IMG/VR virus record: IMGVR_UViG_3300022698_000050 | Coordinates: 1-36,523 of that record | Direction: 5' to 3' (one strand) | Origin: a virus | Length of the DNA: 36,523 nt | Shown: piece by piece, positions 13,924 through 21,340 of the stretch | How positions within the stretch are numbered: position 1 is the first letter of the stretch | How the letters are laid out: every line of letters begins with the position of its first letter | Program-made: the position numbers and the translations under genes | The notes under the pieces: generated by a model | Seen by the model: the letters and a program-made list of their open reading frames with translations, nothing else | Databases searched by the model: none | Told to the model about the DNA's origin: nothing

Positions 13924-13958
13924 TAGTCCATTAGATCGTTAAATTATTTAATGGACTA
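13924..13958. repeat. palindromic repeat, copy 5, inside a larger dyad
   Basis: The 23-bp palindrome is 13934-13956. An additional perfect 10-bp inverted repeat TAGTCCATTA (13924-13933) / TAATGGACTA (13949-13958) overlaps it, so two alternative cruciforms are possible. Confidence 0.8.
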
Positions 13959-13980
13959 ATGCCCTGACAACTATTCCATT

Positions 13981-14052
13981 GTCACTTCCCACTATGTAGT
14001 TGCAAATCTAATCATTTAAACTATTAACTACGTCACTTCCCACTATGTAGTT
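13981..14052. repeat. two 21-bp perfect direct repeats
   Basis: The unit starting GTCACTTCCCACTATGTAG occurs at 13981-14001 and 14032-14052, 51 bp apart. The second copy is flanked so that AACTAC...GTAGTT forms a dyad. The region between 13898 and 14066 has no gene. The repeats are candidates for operators, origin iterons or phage-specific promoters. Confidence 0.7.
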
Positions 14053-14066
14053 CGGAAACTATCAAC

Positions 14067-14109
14067 AAAAAAAACCTAGTTGATGGAATTAGAACATCCA
14101 CCAACTAGG
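14067..14109 (-). terminator. Rho-independent terminator
   Basis: Minus strand: CCTAGTTGGTGG pairs with a downstream CCATCAACTAGG (one wobble or mismatch region), followed by eight T. It closes the 123-aa gene unit. Confidence 0.85.
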
Positions 14110-14145
14110 TCATTATTAGGTGGGCTGATTAGTTTGGCGATTTAG

Positions 14146-14517
14146 TTATTTAGACAGCTTTTCTATCATTTCAGCGAACTTTGCCGGATCGTCGACCATT
14201 ACAGTTGCCAAGTTTTCTGGCATACCGGAATTGACAAGTTCGGCAATGCGTTCGGCCCTGGACTTGATTTTTTTGCCGACGTCGCTAGCCAATACAACCT
14301 GGCCGTTATAGTTAGCCGTGATTTCATCCGCGCTGAGCGTTCGCATAGGCCGTTGGATGGCTATCGTTCGATCACTCACTAGCCATTGTTTAATATCATT
14401 ATCGCTAGCCGTACTGAAATCGAACGTTACAACGGTTTGAACTTTATCGCCTGCGTGGTTTTTGGTTGAGAACGTATGCTGAACTTTTCCAATAAATTGA
14501 CCTAATTTATTAGCCAT
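14146..14517 (-). CDS. 123-aa protein, first leftward gene, own promoter and terminator
   Basis: The family is not recognised. The N-terminal half is beta-rich (LGQFIGKVQHTFSTKNHAGDKVQTVVTFDFS), followed by DNDIKQWLVSDRTIAIQRPMR and a helical C-terminus (KSRAERIAELVNSG). A TTGACA-17-TTTAAT promoter lies about 170 nt upstream and a strong terminator follows, so the gene forms its own strong early unit. Codon use is richer in C/G endings than in neighbours. The likely role is an abundant early protein that alters host functions or binds DNA, an inference from expression signals only. Confidence 0.7.
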   Translation of the reverse strand: MANKLGQFIGKVQHTFSTKNHAGDKVQTVVTFDFSTASDNDIKQWLVSDRTIAIQRPMRTLSADEITANYNGQVVLASDVGKKIKSRAERIAELVNSGMPENLATVMVDDPAKFAEMIEKLSK

Positions 14518-14686
14518 GATTTTTATCCTTTCATATCGCTAGGTTATGGCATTAGAAATTAGACCAAACTAACCACGCCCACCTTTTGCACGTTTCCGCA
14601 CCTAGTCGCCCGACGTCTATCCGCCGGATTAGATGCACGTACACCAAATTTTCAAAGAACGAAAAAAACACTCACAATGTAAAATC

Positions 14687-14715
14687 ATTAAATCATAGTT
14701 TTAATGAAATGTCAA
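14687..14715 (-). promoter_or_regulatory. strong sigma70 promoter, leftward
   Basis: Minus strand: TTGACA (14715-14710), a 17-nt spacer and TTTAAT (14692-14687). It drives the 123-aa gene. The stretch 14518-14686 shows no gene. Confidence 0.75.
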
Positions 14716-14836
14716 CAACTTTCGTAACCCATTGAAATCATTGAGGATTCTAGCTGTGCAATTCCGATGGGGGAGATTGAGCGTCAACTCCGCCCGGTTA
14801 CCCTCAACACATTTCTTACCAAAAAATAGAATAAAA

Positions 14837-14852
14837 TGTACAACTTCGTACA
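14837..14852. promoter_or_regulatory. short dyad, possible operator
   Basis: TGTAC-6-GTACA dyad between the divergent promoters. Nothing else is seen in 14716-14877. The assignment is speculative. Confidence 0.25.
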
Positions 14853-14877
14853 ATTACAAAAGAGGTAATGATGTTAA

Positions 14878-14900
14878 GATCGTTAAATAATTTAAAGGAC
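14878..14900. repeat. palindromic repeat, copy 6
   Basis: Left half GATCGTTAAAT; right half diverged (GTCCTTTAAAT read on the other strand); central A. Lies between the leftward and rightward promoters. Confidence 0.75.
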
Positions 14901-14990
14901 TAAATGCCGTCAACAGTGGGGATACTAACTACTCGTGGCCGTACAAAATTTCACAATTAGGCTCTGCAACTAAATGCACGAAAAATTACC

Positions 14991-15019
14991 TTGACAAACA
15001 AATTCCATTGTGTTAGACT
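14991..15019 (+). promoter_or_regulatory. sigma70-type rightward promoter for the late operon
   Basis: TTGACA (14991-14996), a 17-nt spacer and TAGACT (15014-15019), 35 nt before the TerS start. It is the only convincing rightward promoter in the window. Confidence 0.7.
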
Positions 15020-15053
15020 GCACTTGATAATCGAATATTGAAAGGACTAACTA

Positions 15054-15620
15054 ATGCCTGAACAAGCGCAAGCAACTAAAAAATCTCTATACGGTTTCGA
15101 GGTGAGAGAAGTTGATAATCGCCGAACTAATCGTGAAGGCTGCTATGACATCAAGCAACTCTGGCAACGTTCGCATGAGATTATTGGGCTTGCGCTTCAA
15201 GGAATGAAACAAGTTGAAATCGCCGAAGTCCTTAACATCAGTCCTGTGACTGTAAGTAATACACTCAACTCAACACTCGGCAGAGAAAAACTCTCTGACA
15301 TGCGCGAAGATAGAGATGAGCATTATAAGAAACTTTCTAAGCGCATTCAAGAGGTTGCTATGAAGGCGATTGAAACTTATGACAAAATCTTTGACAGCCC
15401 AAGCTATGATCCTCGGCTTAAGAAAGAAACAGCTGACACAGTCTTGTTAGACATTTCAGGGCTTAGAGCTCCTACCAAAATCCAGTCTGACCATCGATCA
15501 CTTAACCTAACTGCGACTGCGCAGGAAATTGAAGAGTTCAAGCGTCGAGGAATTGAAGCTGCTAGAGAAGCAGGTAAGTTAGTCATCTTAGACAATGTTG
15601 AACAGGAGGAGGTTGAATAA
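15054..15620 (+). CDS. terS: terminase small subunit
   Basis: A 188-residue protein. Residues 42-75 (EIIGLALQGMKQVEIAEVLNISPVTVSNTL) form a helix-turn-helix typical of small terminases, which bind the packaging site on phage DNA. A long charged helical oligomerisation region and an acidic C-terminus (NVEQEEVE) follow. AAAGGA lies 7 nt before the ATG. It is the first gene of the rightward operon. The large subunit lies 3.8 kb downstream, separated by lysis and sugar genes. A transcriptional regulator with the same fold is the main alternative. Confidence 0.7.
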   Translation: MPEQAQATKKSLYGFEVREVDNRRTNREGCYDIKQLWQRSHEIIGLALQGMKQVEIAEVLNISPVTVSNTLNSTLGREKLSDMREDRDEHYKKLSKRIQEVAMKAIETYDKIFDSPSYDPRLKKETADTVLLDISGLRAPTKIQSDHRSLNLTATAQEIEEFKRRGIEAAREAGKLVILDNVEQEEVE

Positions 15621-15622
15621 CT

Positions 15623-16030
15623 ATGAAAAGGCTCAAGCAATTTCAACTCGCATTACTGATAACTGTAATCATTGCTTCATTAGTTAGCTGTGCTGGCTTT
15701 AATAAAAGTTCTTATAGAGCCATGGGCACTATGGCTACCGCTTACGATGTAGCTATGAAAAGTGCAGCTGATTTGCACTCAAGGGGACTCATCTCAGATG
15801 CAGGCAAACAAGCTATAATTACTGAAGCTAGGAACTACTCAATAGCTCACAATAAAGCCATCGACGCCTTTCAGGCCTATCTAGCGGCTGAATCCCCTGA
15901 CGAGCAAGAACGCTTAAAACAACAGTATGTTGCAGCTGCTCGGGTAATGCTTAATTACTACTCAGCACTCCTAAACATCTTCAATCGTTATGGAGTTCTA
16001 GGTGGTGAGCAAGTACAGCCTTGGTTTTAA
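15623..16030 (+). CDS. phage lipoprotein (possible outer spanin-like lysis protein)
   Basis: A 135-residue protein with a signal peptide (KRLKQF, then LALLITVIIASLVSC) ending in a lipobox with Cys23, so it should be lipidated and anchored in a membrane after processing. The mature part is helical (YRAMGTMATAYDVAMKSAADLH). It starts the cluster with a holin-like gene and an M15 endolysin, which suggests a spanin or lysis accessory. It is longer than Rz1-type proteins and lacks their Pro-rich segment, so the role is tentative. AGGAGGAGG precedes the ATG by 9-10 nt. Confidence 0.65.
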   Translation: MKRLKQFQLALLITVIIASLVSCAGFNKSSYRAMGTMATAYDVAMKSAADLHSRGLISDAGKQAIITEARNYSIAHNKAIDAFQAYLAAESPDEQERLKQQYVAAARVMLNYYSALLNIFNRYGVLGGEQVQPWF

Positions 16031-16054
16031 CCACTAATAAGCAAGGAGGTTAGC

Positions 16055-16219
16055 ATGGACAAAACAGCTTTTATCGTCTTGACTTTAGTCGAACTTGTCC
16101 TCAAATACGGCCCTGACATAGCGCTTAAAATGGTAGCTGCTTGGGCACCTGAGAATCCAACAATTGAGGACTGGAACTCTCTTCGGGTTAAGGACCCTGA
16201 GGACTATTTCACTACATGA
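16055..16219 (+). CDS. small hypothetical protein in lysis cassette (54 aa)
   Basis: A 54-residue gene between the lipoprotein and holin-like genes. AAGGAGG lies 5 nt before the ATG at 16055. The N-terminal half is hydrophobic (AFIVLTLVELVLKYGPDIALKM), perhaps amphipathic or membrane associated. The C-terminus is polar (IEDWNSLRVKDPEDYF). It overlaps the next gene by 4 nt (ATGA). Unknown; possibly a lysis regulator. Confidence 0.6.
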   Translation: MDKTAFIVLTLVELVLKYGPDIALKMVAAWAPENPTIEDWNSLRVKDPEDYFTT

Positions 16220-16386
16220 TTCCTGACAACTTAATACCTTTAGTTTACTTAGTCGCTGTCGCCGCCATTGGAGGAGCTTTGCATTACTTGGGAGTCCCTC
16301 CAGAAATGAACGGGCTCATCGTGGGTGCAGGTCTAACTCGAGTTAAGATATCTTCCTCTCCGGCCAAGGAAGATTCTAAATTATGA
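16216..16386 (+). CDS. holin-like small membrane protein (56 aa)
   Basis: A 56-residue protein with a hydrophobic segment (LIPLVYLVAVAAIGGALHYL), a short loop, a second weak hydrophobic stretch (MNGLIVGAGL) and a polar, charged tail. The size, topology and position just upstream of the endolysin with ATGA overlaps at both ends fit a small holin. Holins form lesions in the inner membrane that release or activate the endolysin. Sequence identity to a named holin family is not visible. Confidence 0.55.
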   Translation: MIPDNLIPLVYLVAVAAIGGALHYLGVPPEMNGLIVGAGLTRVKISSSPAKEDSKL

Positions 16387-16739
16387 GTTGGAAGCACTTT
16401 ACTAAAGATGAGTTCACCTGCAGGTGCGGGTGTGGCGAGAATCTAATTTCTCCTCCTTTCATAGACCTCCTCGACCATGCTCGCACCTTAGCAGGAATCC
16501 CTTTTATTATTAACTCTGGCTATCGCTGTGAGAAGCATAATAAGGAAATAAATAGCAAAAGCAATTCAGCTCATGTTAAAGGAGTAGCGGCTGATATTAG
16601 AGTTAACACAAGCTTTAAACGATACTTAATCTTAATGGCTTTGATTGAAACTGGATTTAATCGCATAGGAATTGCAAGCAACTTCATTCACGCTGATAGT
16701 TCTAAAGAACTAGTACAAAAAGTCATTTGGACTTATTAA
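16383..16739 (+). CDS. M15A-family peptidoglycan peptidase (endolysin)
   Basis: A 118-residue protein covering the peptidase M15A domain. The zinc ligands are His64 and Asp71 (SAHVKGVAAD) and His103 (FIHAD). SGYRC (45-49) is the usual preceding strand, and the N-terminal HFTKDEFTCRCGCG is also typical. These enzymes cut peptide cross-bridges in peptidoglycan and serve as phage endolysins. All catalytic residues are present. There is no signal peptide, so it depends on the holin-like neighbour for export. Confidence 0.88.
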   Translation: MSWKHFTKDEFTCRCGCGENLISPPFIDLLDHARTLAGIPFIINSGYRCEKHNKEINSKSNSAHVKGVAADIRVNTSFKRYLILMALIETGFNRIGIASNFIHADSSKELVQKVIWTY

Positions 16740-16740
16740 G

Positions 16741-17583
16741 ATGCTAAAGCCTATTGACATATTAGTCACTGGTGGCGCAGGGTTTATAGGTACTAATTTA
16801 CTAGAAACTCTTTGCCAAGGTAACTTTGAATTAGTATCTGTGGACTTGTATGAAAGCACATCTGTTAAACCTCTAAATATTGAACGAGTAGTGCTTGATG
16901 TAGCTATTTTAGTACCTCGAATTAACACTAAAAAAATAGTTCATTTAGCATCTGAAACAAATATTAGGGATTCAATAAGCAATCCACGAAAAGTATTCGA
17001 CCGCAACACTATGTCAATGCTTAATGTACTAGAATTAATACGTAAAGACTATGCAGATTCCCTAGTTTTTACCTCTTCAGCTAGCGCTCAAGAAGCACTT
17101 TCGCCTTATTTGGCTTCAAAAGTTGCATGTGAAGCGCTTTGTAAATCTTACTCTATATCTTACAACCTAGACATTAAGGTTTTAAAGTTGTCAAGTGTCT
17201 ATGGCCCTCACTCTATACACAAAAAGAGTGTAATTGCTCGCTTTATAAAGGCATGTTTTAACTATGAACCACTAATAATCTACGGGTCAGGCGCTCAAGC
17301 ACGTGATTTTATCTATGTTGACGACGTAGTCGATGCAATCTTGGATGACTACGAAGGTTTTGTGTCTACAGGAACTTTAACCACAGTTAAAACTTTAGCA
17401 GAAATGGTTAGTGAGCTATCATTAAAGTATTTAAACTACTCACCTGCAATAAAGCATGATAATCCTGTACTTGGAGAGGTTATTAATCCTACCCTTCACA
17501 CTGATTTTGAAGCTAAAACTGACCTATATAAAGGACTTGACTTAACTTTCCAATGGTATAGGAGCAATTATGCAACTAAATAA
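16741..17583 (+). CDS. NAD-dependent nucleotide-sugar epimerase/dehydratase
   Basis: A 280-residue extended short-chain dehydrogenase. TGGAGFIG (10-17) binds NAD. HLASETN (68-74), Ser112-114 and Tyr123-x3-Lys127 (YLASK) supply the active site. VYGP (153-156) and GSGAQARDFIYVDD (182-195) are standard for GalE/WbpP-like UDP-sugar epimerases. It is slightly shorter than the usual 310-340. It starts 1 nt after the endolysin stop and overlaps the methyltransferase gene by 14 nt. A likely role is making the activated sugar, perhaps UDP-GalNAc or UDP-Gal, used by the glycosyltransferase encoded 0.8 kb downstream (inference). Confidence 0.8.
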   Translation: MLKPIDILVTGGAGFIGTNLLETLCQGNFELVSVDLYESTSVKPLNIERVVLDVAILVPRINTKKIVHLASETNIRDSISNPRKVFDRNTMSMLNVLELIRKDYADSLVFTSSASAQEALSPYLASKVACEALCKSYSISYNLDIKVLKLSSVYGPHSIHKKSVIARFIKACFNYEPLIIYGSGAQARDFIYVDDVVDAILDDYEGFVSTGTLTTVKTLAEMVSELSLKYLNYSPAIKHDNPVLGEVINPTLHTDFEAKTDLYKGLDLTFQWYRSNYATK

Positions 17584-18208
17584 CTGGAATAAAGAAGAAG
17601 TTGACAGGGCCGAGACTATTTGGGGAGGCAAAGTTCCTCCTTACATCGACGACATGTTTGAGTTTGCTGTGAAAGGCATGTCAAGTTGGCTTGACTTAGG
17701 TTGTGGATTCGGAAGATTTTTAAATTATTTAACGGACTGTACAACCGATCCAGATTACATCGGCTATGACTCTTCTCCAGCCATGTGTAAGCGCATCAAA
17801 GACAAATTCCCACACTACTCACCGCGCATCTTTCAGCGGCCAATCACTACAAAATTTTCAGTAAACCAAGACTCCATCATATGCAGTGCTGTCTTAATCC
17901 ATATTACCTTAAAAGAACAGGATCAGGTTCTAAGTGCTATAAAAACCGCTAATCCTAAAAAAGCTACCTTCGACATTAACTCACCATCTGAGCAATGGCT
18001 TCTATCCGGCAAACACTTCGAGCGCCGAGTAAAAGGTGAGAACAATGTCTTCAGAATGACCTGGCAATCACACTATATTTTTACTAGAAAAGTAATAAAG
18101 CTATTCACTAATCACTCAATAACTACTAAATACTACCCTCTAAAGTTCAATCCAACTAGATACAGGGTATGCTATTTTTTGGAACGCTATGACAATACGG
18201 AAGCATGA
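17570..18208 (+). CDS. SAM-dependent methyltransferase
   Basis: A 212-residue class I methyltransferase. Motif I is LDLGCGFGR (41-49). An acidic Asp67 in YIGYDSSPAM binds the SAM ribose. A later IICSAVLIHI strand matches motif post-I/IV. The position in the sugar cassette suggests O- or N-methylation of a sugar, but DNA or protein substrates are not excluded. AGGAGCAATT precedes the ATG. Palindromic repeat copy 7 lies inside the coding sequence just after motif I and is translated as FLNYLTD. Confidence 0.7.
   Translation: MQLNNWNKEEVDRAETIWGGKVPPYIDDMFEFAVKGMSSWLDLGCGFGRFLNYLTDCTTDPDYIGYDSSPAMCKRIKDKFPHYSPRIFQRPITTKFSVNQDSIICSAVLIHITLKEQDQVLSAIKTANPKKATFDINSPSEQWLLSGKHFERRVKGENNVFRMTWQSHYIFTRKVIKLFTNHSITTKYYPLKFNPTRYRVCYFLERYDNTEA
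17715..17737. repeat. palindromic repeat, copy 7 (inside methyltransferase gene)
   Basis: Core TTAAATTATTTAA with the right half-site GTCCGTTAAAT intact and the left half diverged. It is translated in frame. Confidence 0.6.
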
Positions 18209-18425
18209 GCCAGTACCTATATCAGTAATGAGTGAGTCTCCAGGAGGTGATGGCGTAACTATATGCGAGATCTTACGTAAAATCTATTGGGCAACTAACA
18301 ACGAGCAAATTAAACTAAATTGTCGAATAGCTACTTCAATGGCTAAATCTATGTCAAAGCGGTTAAGGCATTATAAGGATGAAGCTAGTTATTCTGATAG
18401 CAGATTTTGGGATAGGAGGAAATAG
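18189..18425 (+). CDS. small hypothetical protein in sugar cassette
   Basis: A 78-residue protein overlapping the methyltransferase end by 20 nt. It is Met/Ser-rich at the start, then helical and basic (LNCRIATSMAKSMSKRLRHYKDEASYSDSRFWDRRK). A GGAACG site lies before the ATG. No family recognised. Its place between two carbohydrate-modification genes suggests a helper role, unproven. Confidence 0.5.
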   Translation: MTIRKHEPVPISVMSESPGGDGVTICEILRKIYWATNNEQIKLNCRIATSMAKSMSKRLRHYKDEASYSDSRFWDRRK

Positions 18426-18427
18426 AC

Positions 18428-19429
18428 TTGAAGCTATCAATTATCATCTCTAATCGCAATGACATAGTAATGCTCAATGTCACTTTGAACAATGCAATAG
18501 AAATGATGAAGACTGTAAAAGGTGATTGTGAAATAGTTATATGCGACAATAGTGATCCTAAATTCTATGAGCTAATGCCTATTGCTTATCCAGTAGGTTG
18601 GCTGAAGGAAGGTCTAGTCCGTGTTATCAGACAAGAACAACCAGGCTTTACAACTGCTAGGATGGCCGCAGCGGAAGCGGCTAAAGGCGAGTATATCTTC
18701 TGTGTGGATTCTCACGTTCTGTTTGGCCTTAACACTTTGCGTGATTCTATTGATTTCATGGAGCGTCATAGTGACAACGAGAATCTCGGCTTTGGCCATC
18801 CCCCTATTAGATGGGCTCATCAAGGTCCAGCTGCAATAAAACATACTTTGAAAGTAAGCGACAAAGGCCTCCCTAATGGAGGATGGGATAGGGCTTATAA
18901 TACTGAACGTAGAATGTATTGGAAGTTTATGCCATGGATTTGTCGACGTGAGTGGTTCCTTAACACACTCCAAGGCTATGGCACTCACGCTTGGCATCGC
19001 ATGTCTTGGGGCGGTGCTGAGGAAATGATGCAAGTTAAGTCCCTAATGCTTGGCTACGAGAATTGGGCGATACCTACTGATCCAGTAGCTCACATAGGGC
19101 CTTACACTCCAGAGGTAATTAAAACTGGCCAATACAAGTATCGAACCTATGGAGCGCATGGTAACTTTCCACACGGCTTTGGAGTCCTCTGTGCTCGATA
19201 CATAGTAGCCGGCCCTGACCTAGGTTATCGATTGTCTAAGTCAGCCGAAGCACAATTCACAGCTCGGCACAAGATTAAGATTGACGACTATTGGGACAAA
19301 GTAGCTGAGGTATCAAAGAAAGAATTCAACTGGTTAAACGAGCGTAAGAAGTACAGTTACCTAGAACTCATTAATGAAAAGCCTTGGGAACAGGATGATA
19401 CAAGAGCCTCAACAGACGCTGCAGCGTGA
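18428..19429 (+). CDS. GT-A glycosyltransferase with polypeptide-GalNAc-transferase-like motifs
   Basis: A 333-residue glycosyltransferase with a TTG start, 8 nt after AGGAGG. The GT-A Rossmann start (KLSIIISNRND, residues 2-12) and ICDNSD (38-43) bind the nucleotide. Instead of the common DxD, the metal site reads DSH (94-96). A later block gives WGGAEE (194-199), GYENWAIPT (209-217) and AHIG (221-224). DxH, WGGE and a downstream His are the signature layout of GT27 polypeptide GalNAc-transferases, although some GT2 enzymes share pieces. The gene is flanked by sugar-modifying enzymes, and the genome encodes several Thr/Pro-rich acceptor-like proteins. O-glycosylation of phage proteins is therefore a strong hypothesis; sugar and acceptor are not proven. 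Confidence 0.75.
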   Translation: MKLSIIISNRNDIVMLNVTLNNAIEMMKTVKGDCEIVICDNSDPKFYELMPIAYPVGWLKEGLVRVIRQEQPGFTTARMAAAEAAKGEYIFCVDSHVLFGLNTLRDSIDFMERHSDNENLGFGHPPIRWAHQGPAAIKHTLKVSDKGLPNGGWDRAYNTERRMYWKFMPWICRREWFLNTLQGYGTHAWHRMSWGGAEEMMQVKSLMLGYENWAIPTDPVAHIGPYTPEVIKTGQYKYRTYGAHGNFPHGFGVLCARYIVAGPDLGYRLSKSAEAQFTARHKIKIDDYWDKVAEVSKKEFNWLNERKKYSYLELINEKPWEQDDTRASTDAAA

Positions 19430-20960
19430 CCAGACATTAGATTCAATTCTGGCTCTTTGTAGTAATGATACTAGAATGGTCGCTAAGACATTCTTTCCAG
19501 AGCGCTTCTCCTTACCATTCGCCGAGAAAGTGCATGGAAAGATATTTGAACTAATCGACTCACCTCATAACAAAATAGCTATCGCCGCGCCTCGTGGTTG
19601 GGGAAAGACTTCAATCGTCGCTTTAGCTCTAATGGCTCGTTACATCCTGTTCCACCATACTAACTTCATCTGCTACATCAACAAGTCACATGATGCGGCT
19701 AGTCTACAGACTGAAAACTTAAGACGTGAACTTGTAACTAACAAGGACATTAAAAGATTCTTCGGTGACTTTCGGCATCGAGATGTTGATGCTAAGAAAG
19801 AGTTCGATGAGGTTTTTAGTAAAAAGGCGTGGGTTGCCTATGACACGCTCGTCTGGCCACGTGGAGCTGGACAACAAGTCCGCGGGGTTCTTTTCAAGAA
19901 TGACCGTCCAGGACTTATCGTCATAGATGACCTTGAAGACCCTGAGAAGATCGAGAATGATGAGATTCGTAAGGGCTGGCATCAGTGGCTGTACGCTGAC
20001 GTGATCAAAGCAGTTCCACGCCTTCATCGACATTGGAAGATAGTTTACATCGACACTCTAAAGCACGAAGACTCAACGCTTCAAAAGTTACTGGATTCAC
20101 CTGAGTGGAAAAGTGTACGGCTTGAAGCATGCGACGACAACTTTAAATCATCAGCCCCACACTTTATGTCAGATGAGGAGATTCAAAGTGAATGGCAAGA
20201 GCATGTTAACGCTGGACAAACAGACGTGTTTTTTCGCGAGCTACGAAACCTACCGATTTCCACCAAGGACTCCGCTTTTCGTCGCGAGTACTTTAACTAT
20301 TATAGCTTGCCACCTGAAAGATCAAAGACCGACAGTGATCTTTCCATCAGTGATGCAGATATACAAGTTGATACAGATATTGAAACAGTTGTATTGCTTG
20401 ATCCTGCAAAAACCGTCAAGATACACTCTGCGGAATCTGCTATTGTAGGTGTAGGCATAGACATTAATAGCGCTAGACTATACGTCAGAGACATAGTATC
20501 AGAGAAAATGTATCCTGATGAGATCTACAATGAACTCTTTGGAATGGCAATAAGACTAGATGCAAAAGTAATAGGTGTTGAAGAAACTTCGCTGAACGAG
20601 TTTATTAAGCAGCCTATAAAGAATGAAATGTTTAAGCGTGGAAAATTCTTTGAACTCGTCTGGCTAAAAACTCGAGGTGGGATGAAAAAGGAACTACGTG
20701 TTAAGGAACTAGTCCCTTATTATCGCCTTGGCTACATTTACCATAACGCTTCGTGTCAAGGAATTAATCGTCTGGAGCAACAACTCTTAATGTTTCCAAG
20801 ATCGAAGCTCTGGGATATAATGGATTGTTTTGCCTACATTATAGAAATGCTTGAGATGGGTGAAAGATATTTCAGTCCCACTGCTCCAAAAGGCGATCCT
20901 GAAGCAGAATTCAGGGAACTTGAATACGAGGAGCCTATGGAAAACTGGAGGGTGGCATGA
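19395..20960 (+). CDS. terL: terminase large subunit
   Basis: A 521-residue packaging motor from the ATG at 19395; an in-frame ATG at 19374 is the alternative. Walker A is APRGWGKT (65-72) and Walker B LIVIDDLED (174-182). The C-terminal RNase H-like nuclease shows Asp336 in LLDPAKT, an acidic residue in IGVEET (about 393) and Asp in WDIMDCFAYI (about 489). It cuts and pumps DNA into the prohead. It overlaps the glycosyltransferase gene by 35 nt and the next gene by 4 nt. Confidence 0.9.
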   Translation: MIQEPQQTLQRDQTLDSILALCSNDTRMVAKTFFPERFSLPFAEKVHGKIFELIDSPHNKIAIAAPRGWGKTSIVALALMARYILFHHTNFICYINKSHDAASLQTENLRRELVTNKDIKRFFGDFRHRDVDAKKEFDEVFSKKAWVAYDTLVWPRGAGQQVRGVLFKNDRPGLIVIDDLEDPEKIENDEIRKGWHQWLYADVIKAVPRLHRHWKIVYIDTLKHEDSTLQKLLDSPEWKSVRLEACDDNFKSSAPHFMSDEEIQSEWQEHVNAGQTDVFFRELRNLPISTKDSAFRREYFNYYSLPPERSKTDSDLSISDADIQVDTDIETVVLLDPAKTVKIHSAESAIVGVGIDINSARLYVRDIVSEKMYPDEIYNELFGMAIRLDAKVIGVEETSLNEFIKQPIKNEMFKRGKFFELVWLKTRGGMKKELRVKELVPYYRLGYIYHNASCQGINRLEQQLLMFPRSKLWDIMDCFAYIIEMLEMGERYFSPTAPKGDPEAEFRELEYEEPMENWRVA

Positions 20961-21340
20961 GTAATGAAAGGTTAATTGACCGTAGATCAGTATGTCAAGA
21001 ACATACAGCTACAATGAAGGAGATCTTTGAACAAGTTGACAAGCGCTTACCTATCTGGGCATTTTTAGCTGCGATATCTATAATTGGTGCAGCATTTGGA
21101 TTTGTAACTTACTTAAGCAATGACTCTATGGCAGGAGTTCATGCACGAATAACTTCACACATAACTTCAGCTGACAAAAACATGCTTGAGATAAAGTCAA
21201 CTATTAAAGAAATAAACTATACTTTAACTAGAATGCAGGTCAATCAAGCAGTTAACACTACCAATATCCAGGAAATGGCTAAGGATATGGAAGCAATTAA
21301 ACGAGATGGACACGAAAGGAATAAACATGAAGATCGTTAA
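20957..21340 (+). CDS. membrane-anchored coiled-coil protein
   Basis: A 127-residue protein with one membrane span (residues 33-53, IWAFLAAISIIGAAFGFVTYL) and a long C-terminal coiled-coil region. The topology resembles XhlA-type lysis accessories or inner-membrane spanins, but no family motif is clear. GGAGG precedes the ATG. It overlaps terL by 4 nt and the next gene by 14 nt. The lysis-type topology next to TerL recalls the placement of 18.5 in T7-like phages. Confidence 0.55.
   Translation: MSNERLIDRRSVCQEHTATMKEIFEQVDKRLPIWAFLAAISIIGAAFGFVTYLSNDSMAGVHARITSHITSADKNMLEIKSTIKEINYTLTRMQVNQAVNTTNIQEMAKDMEAIKRDGHERNKHEDR

Noticed and set aside
13981-14052. T7-type RNA polymerase promoters in the 21-bp repeats
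   Set aside because: Only a short CACTAT resemblance; direction and lack of a phage RNA polymerase gene in the window do not support it.
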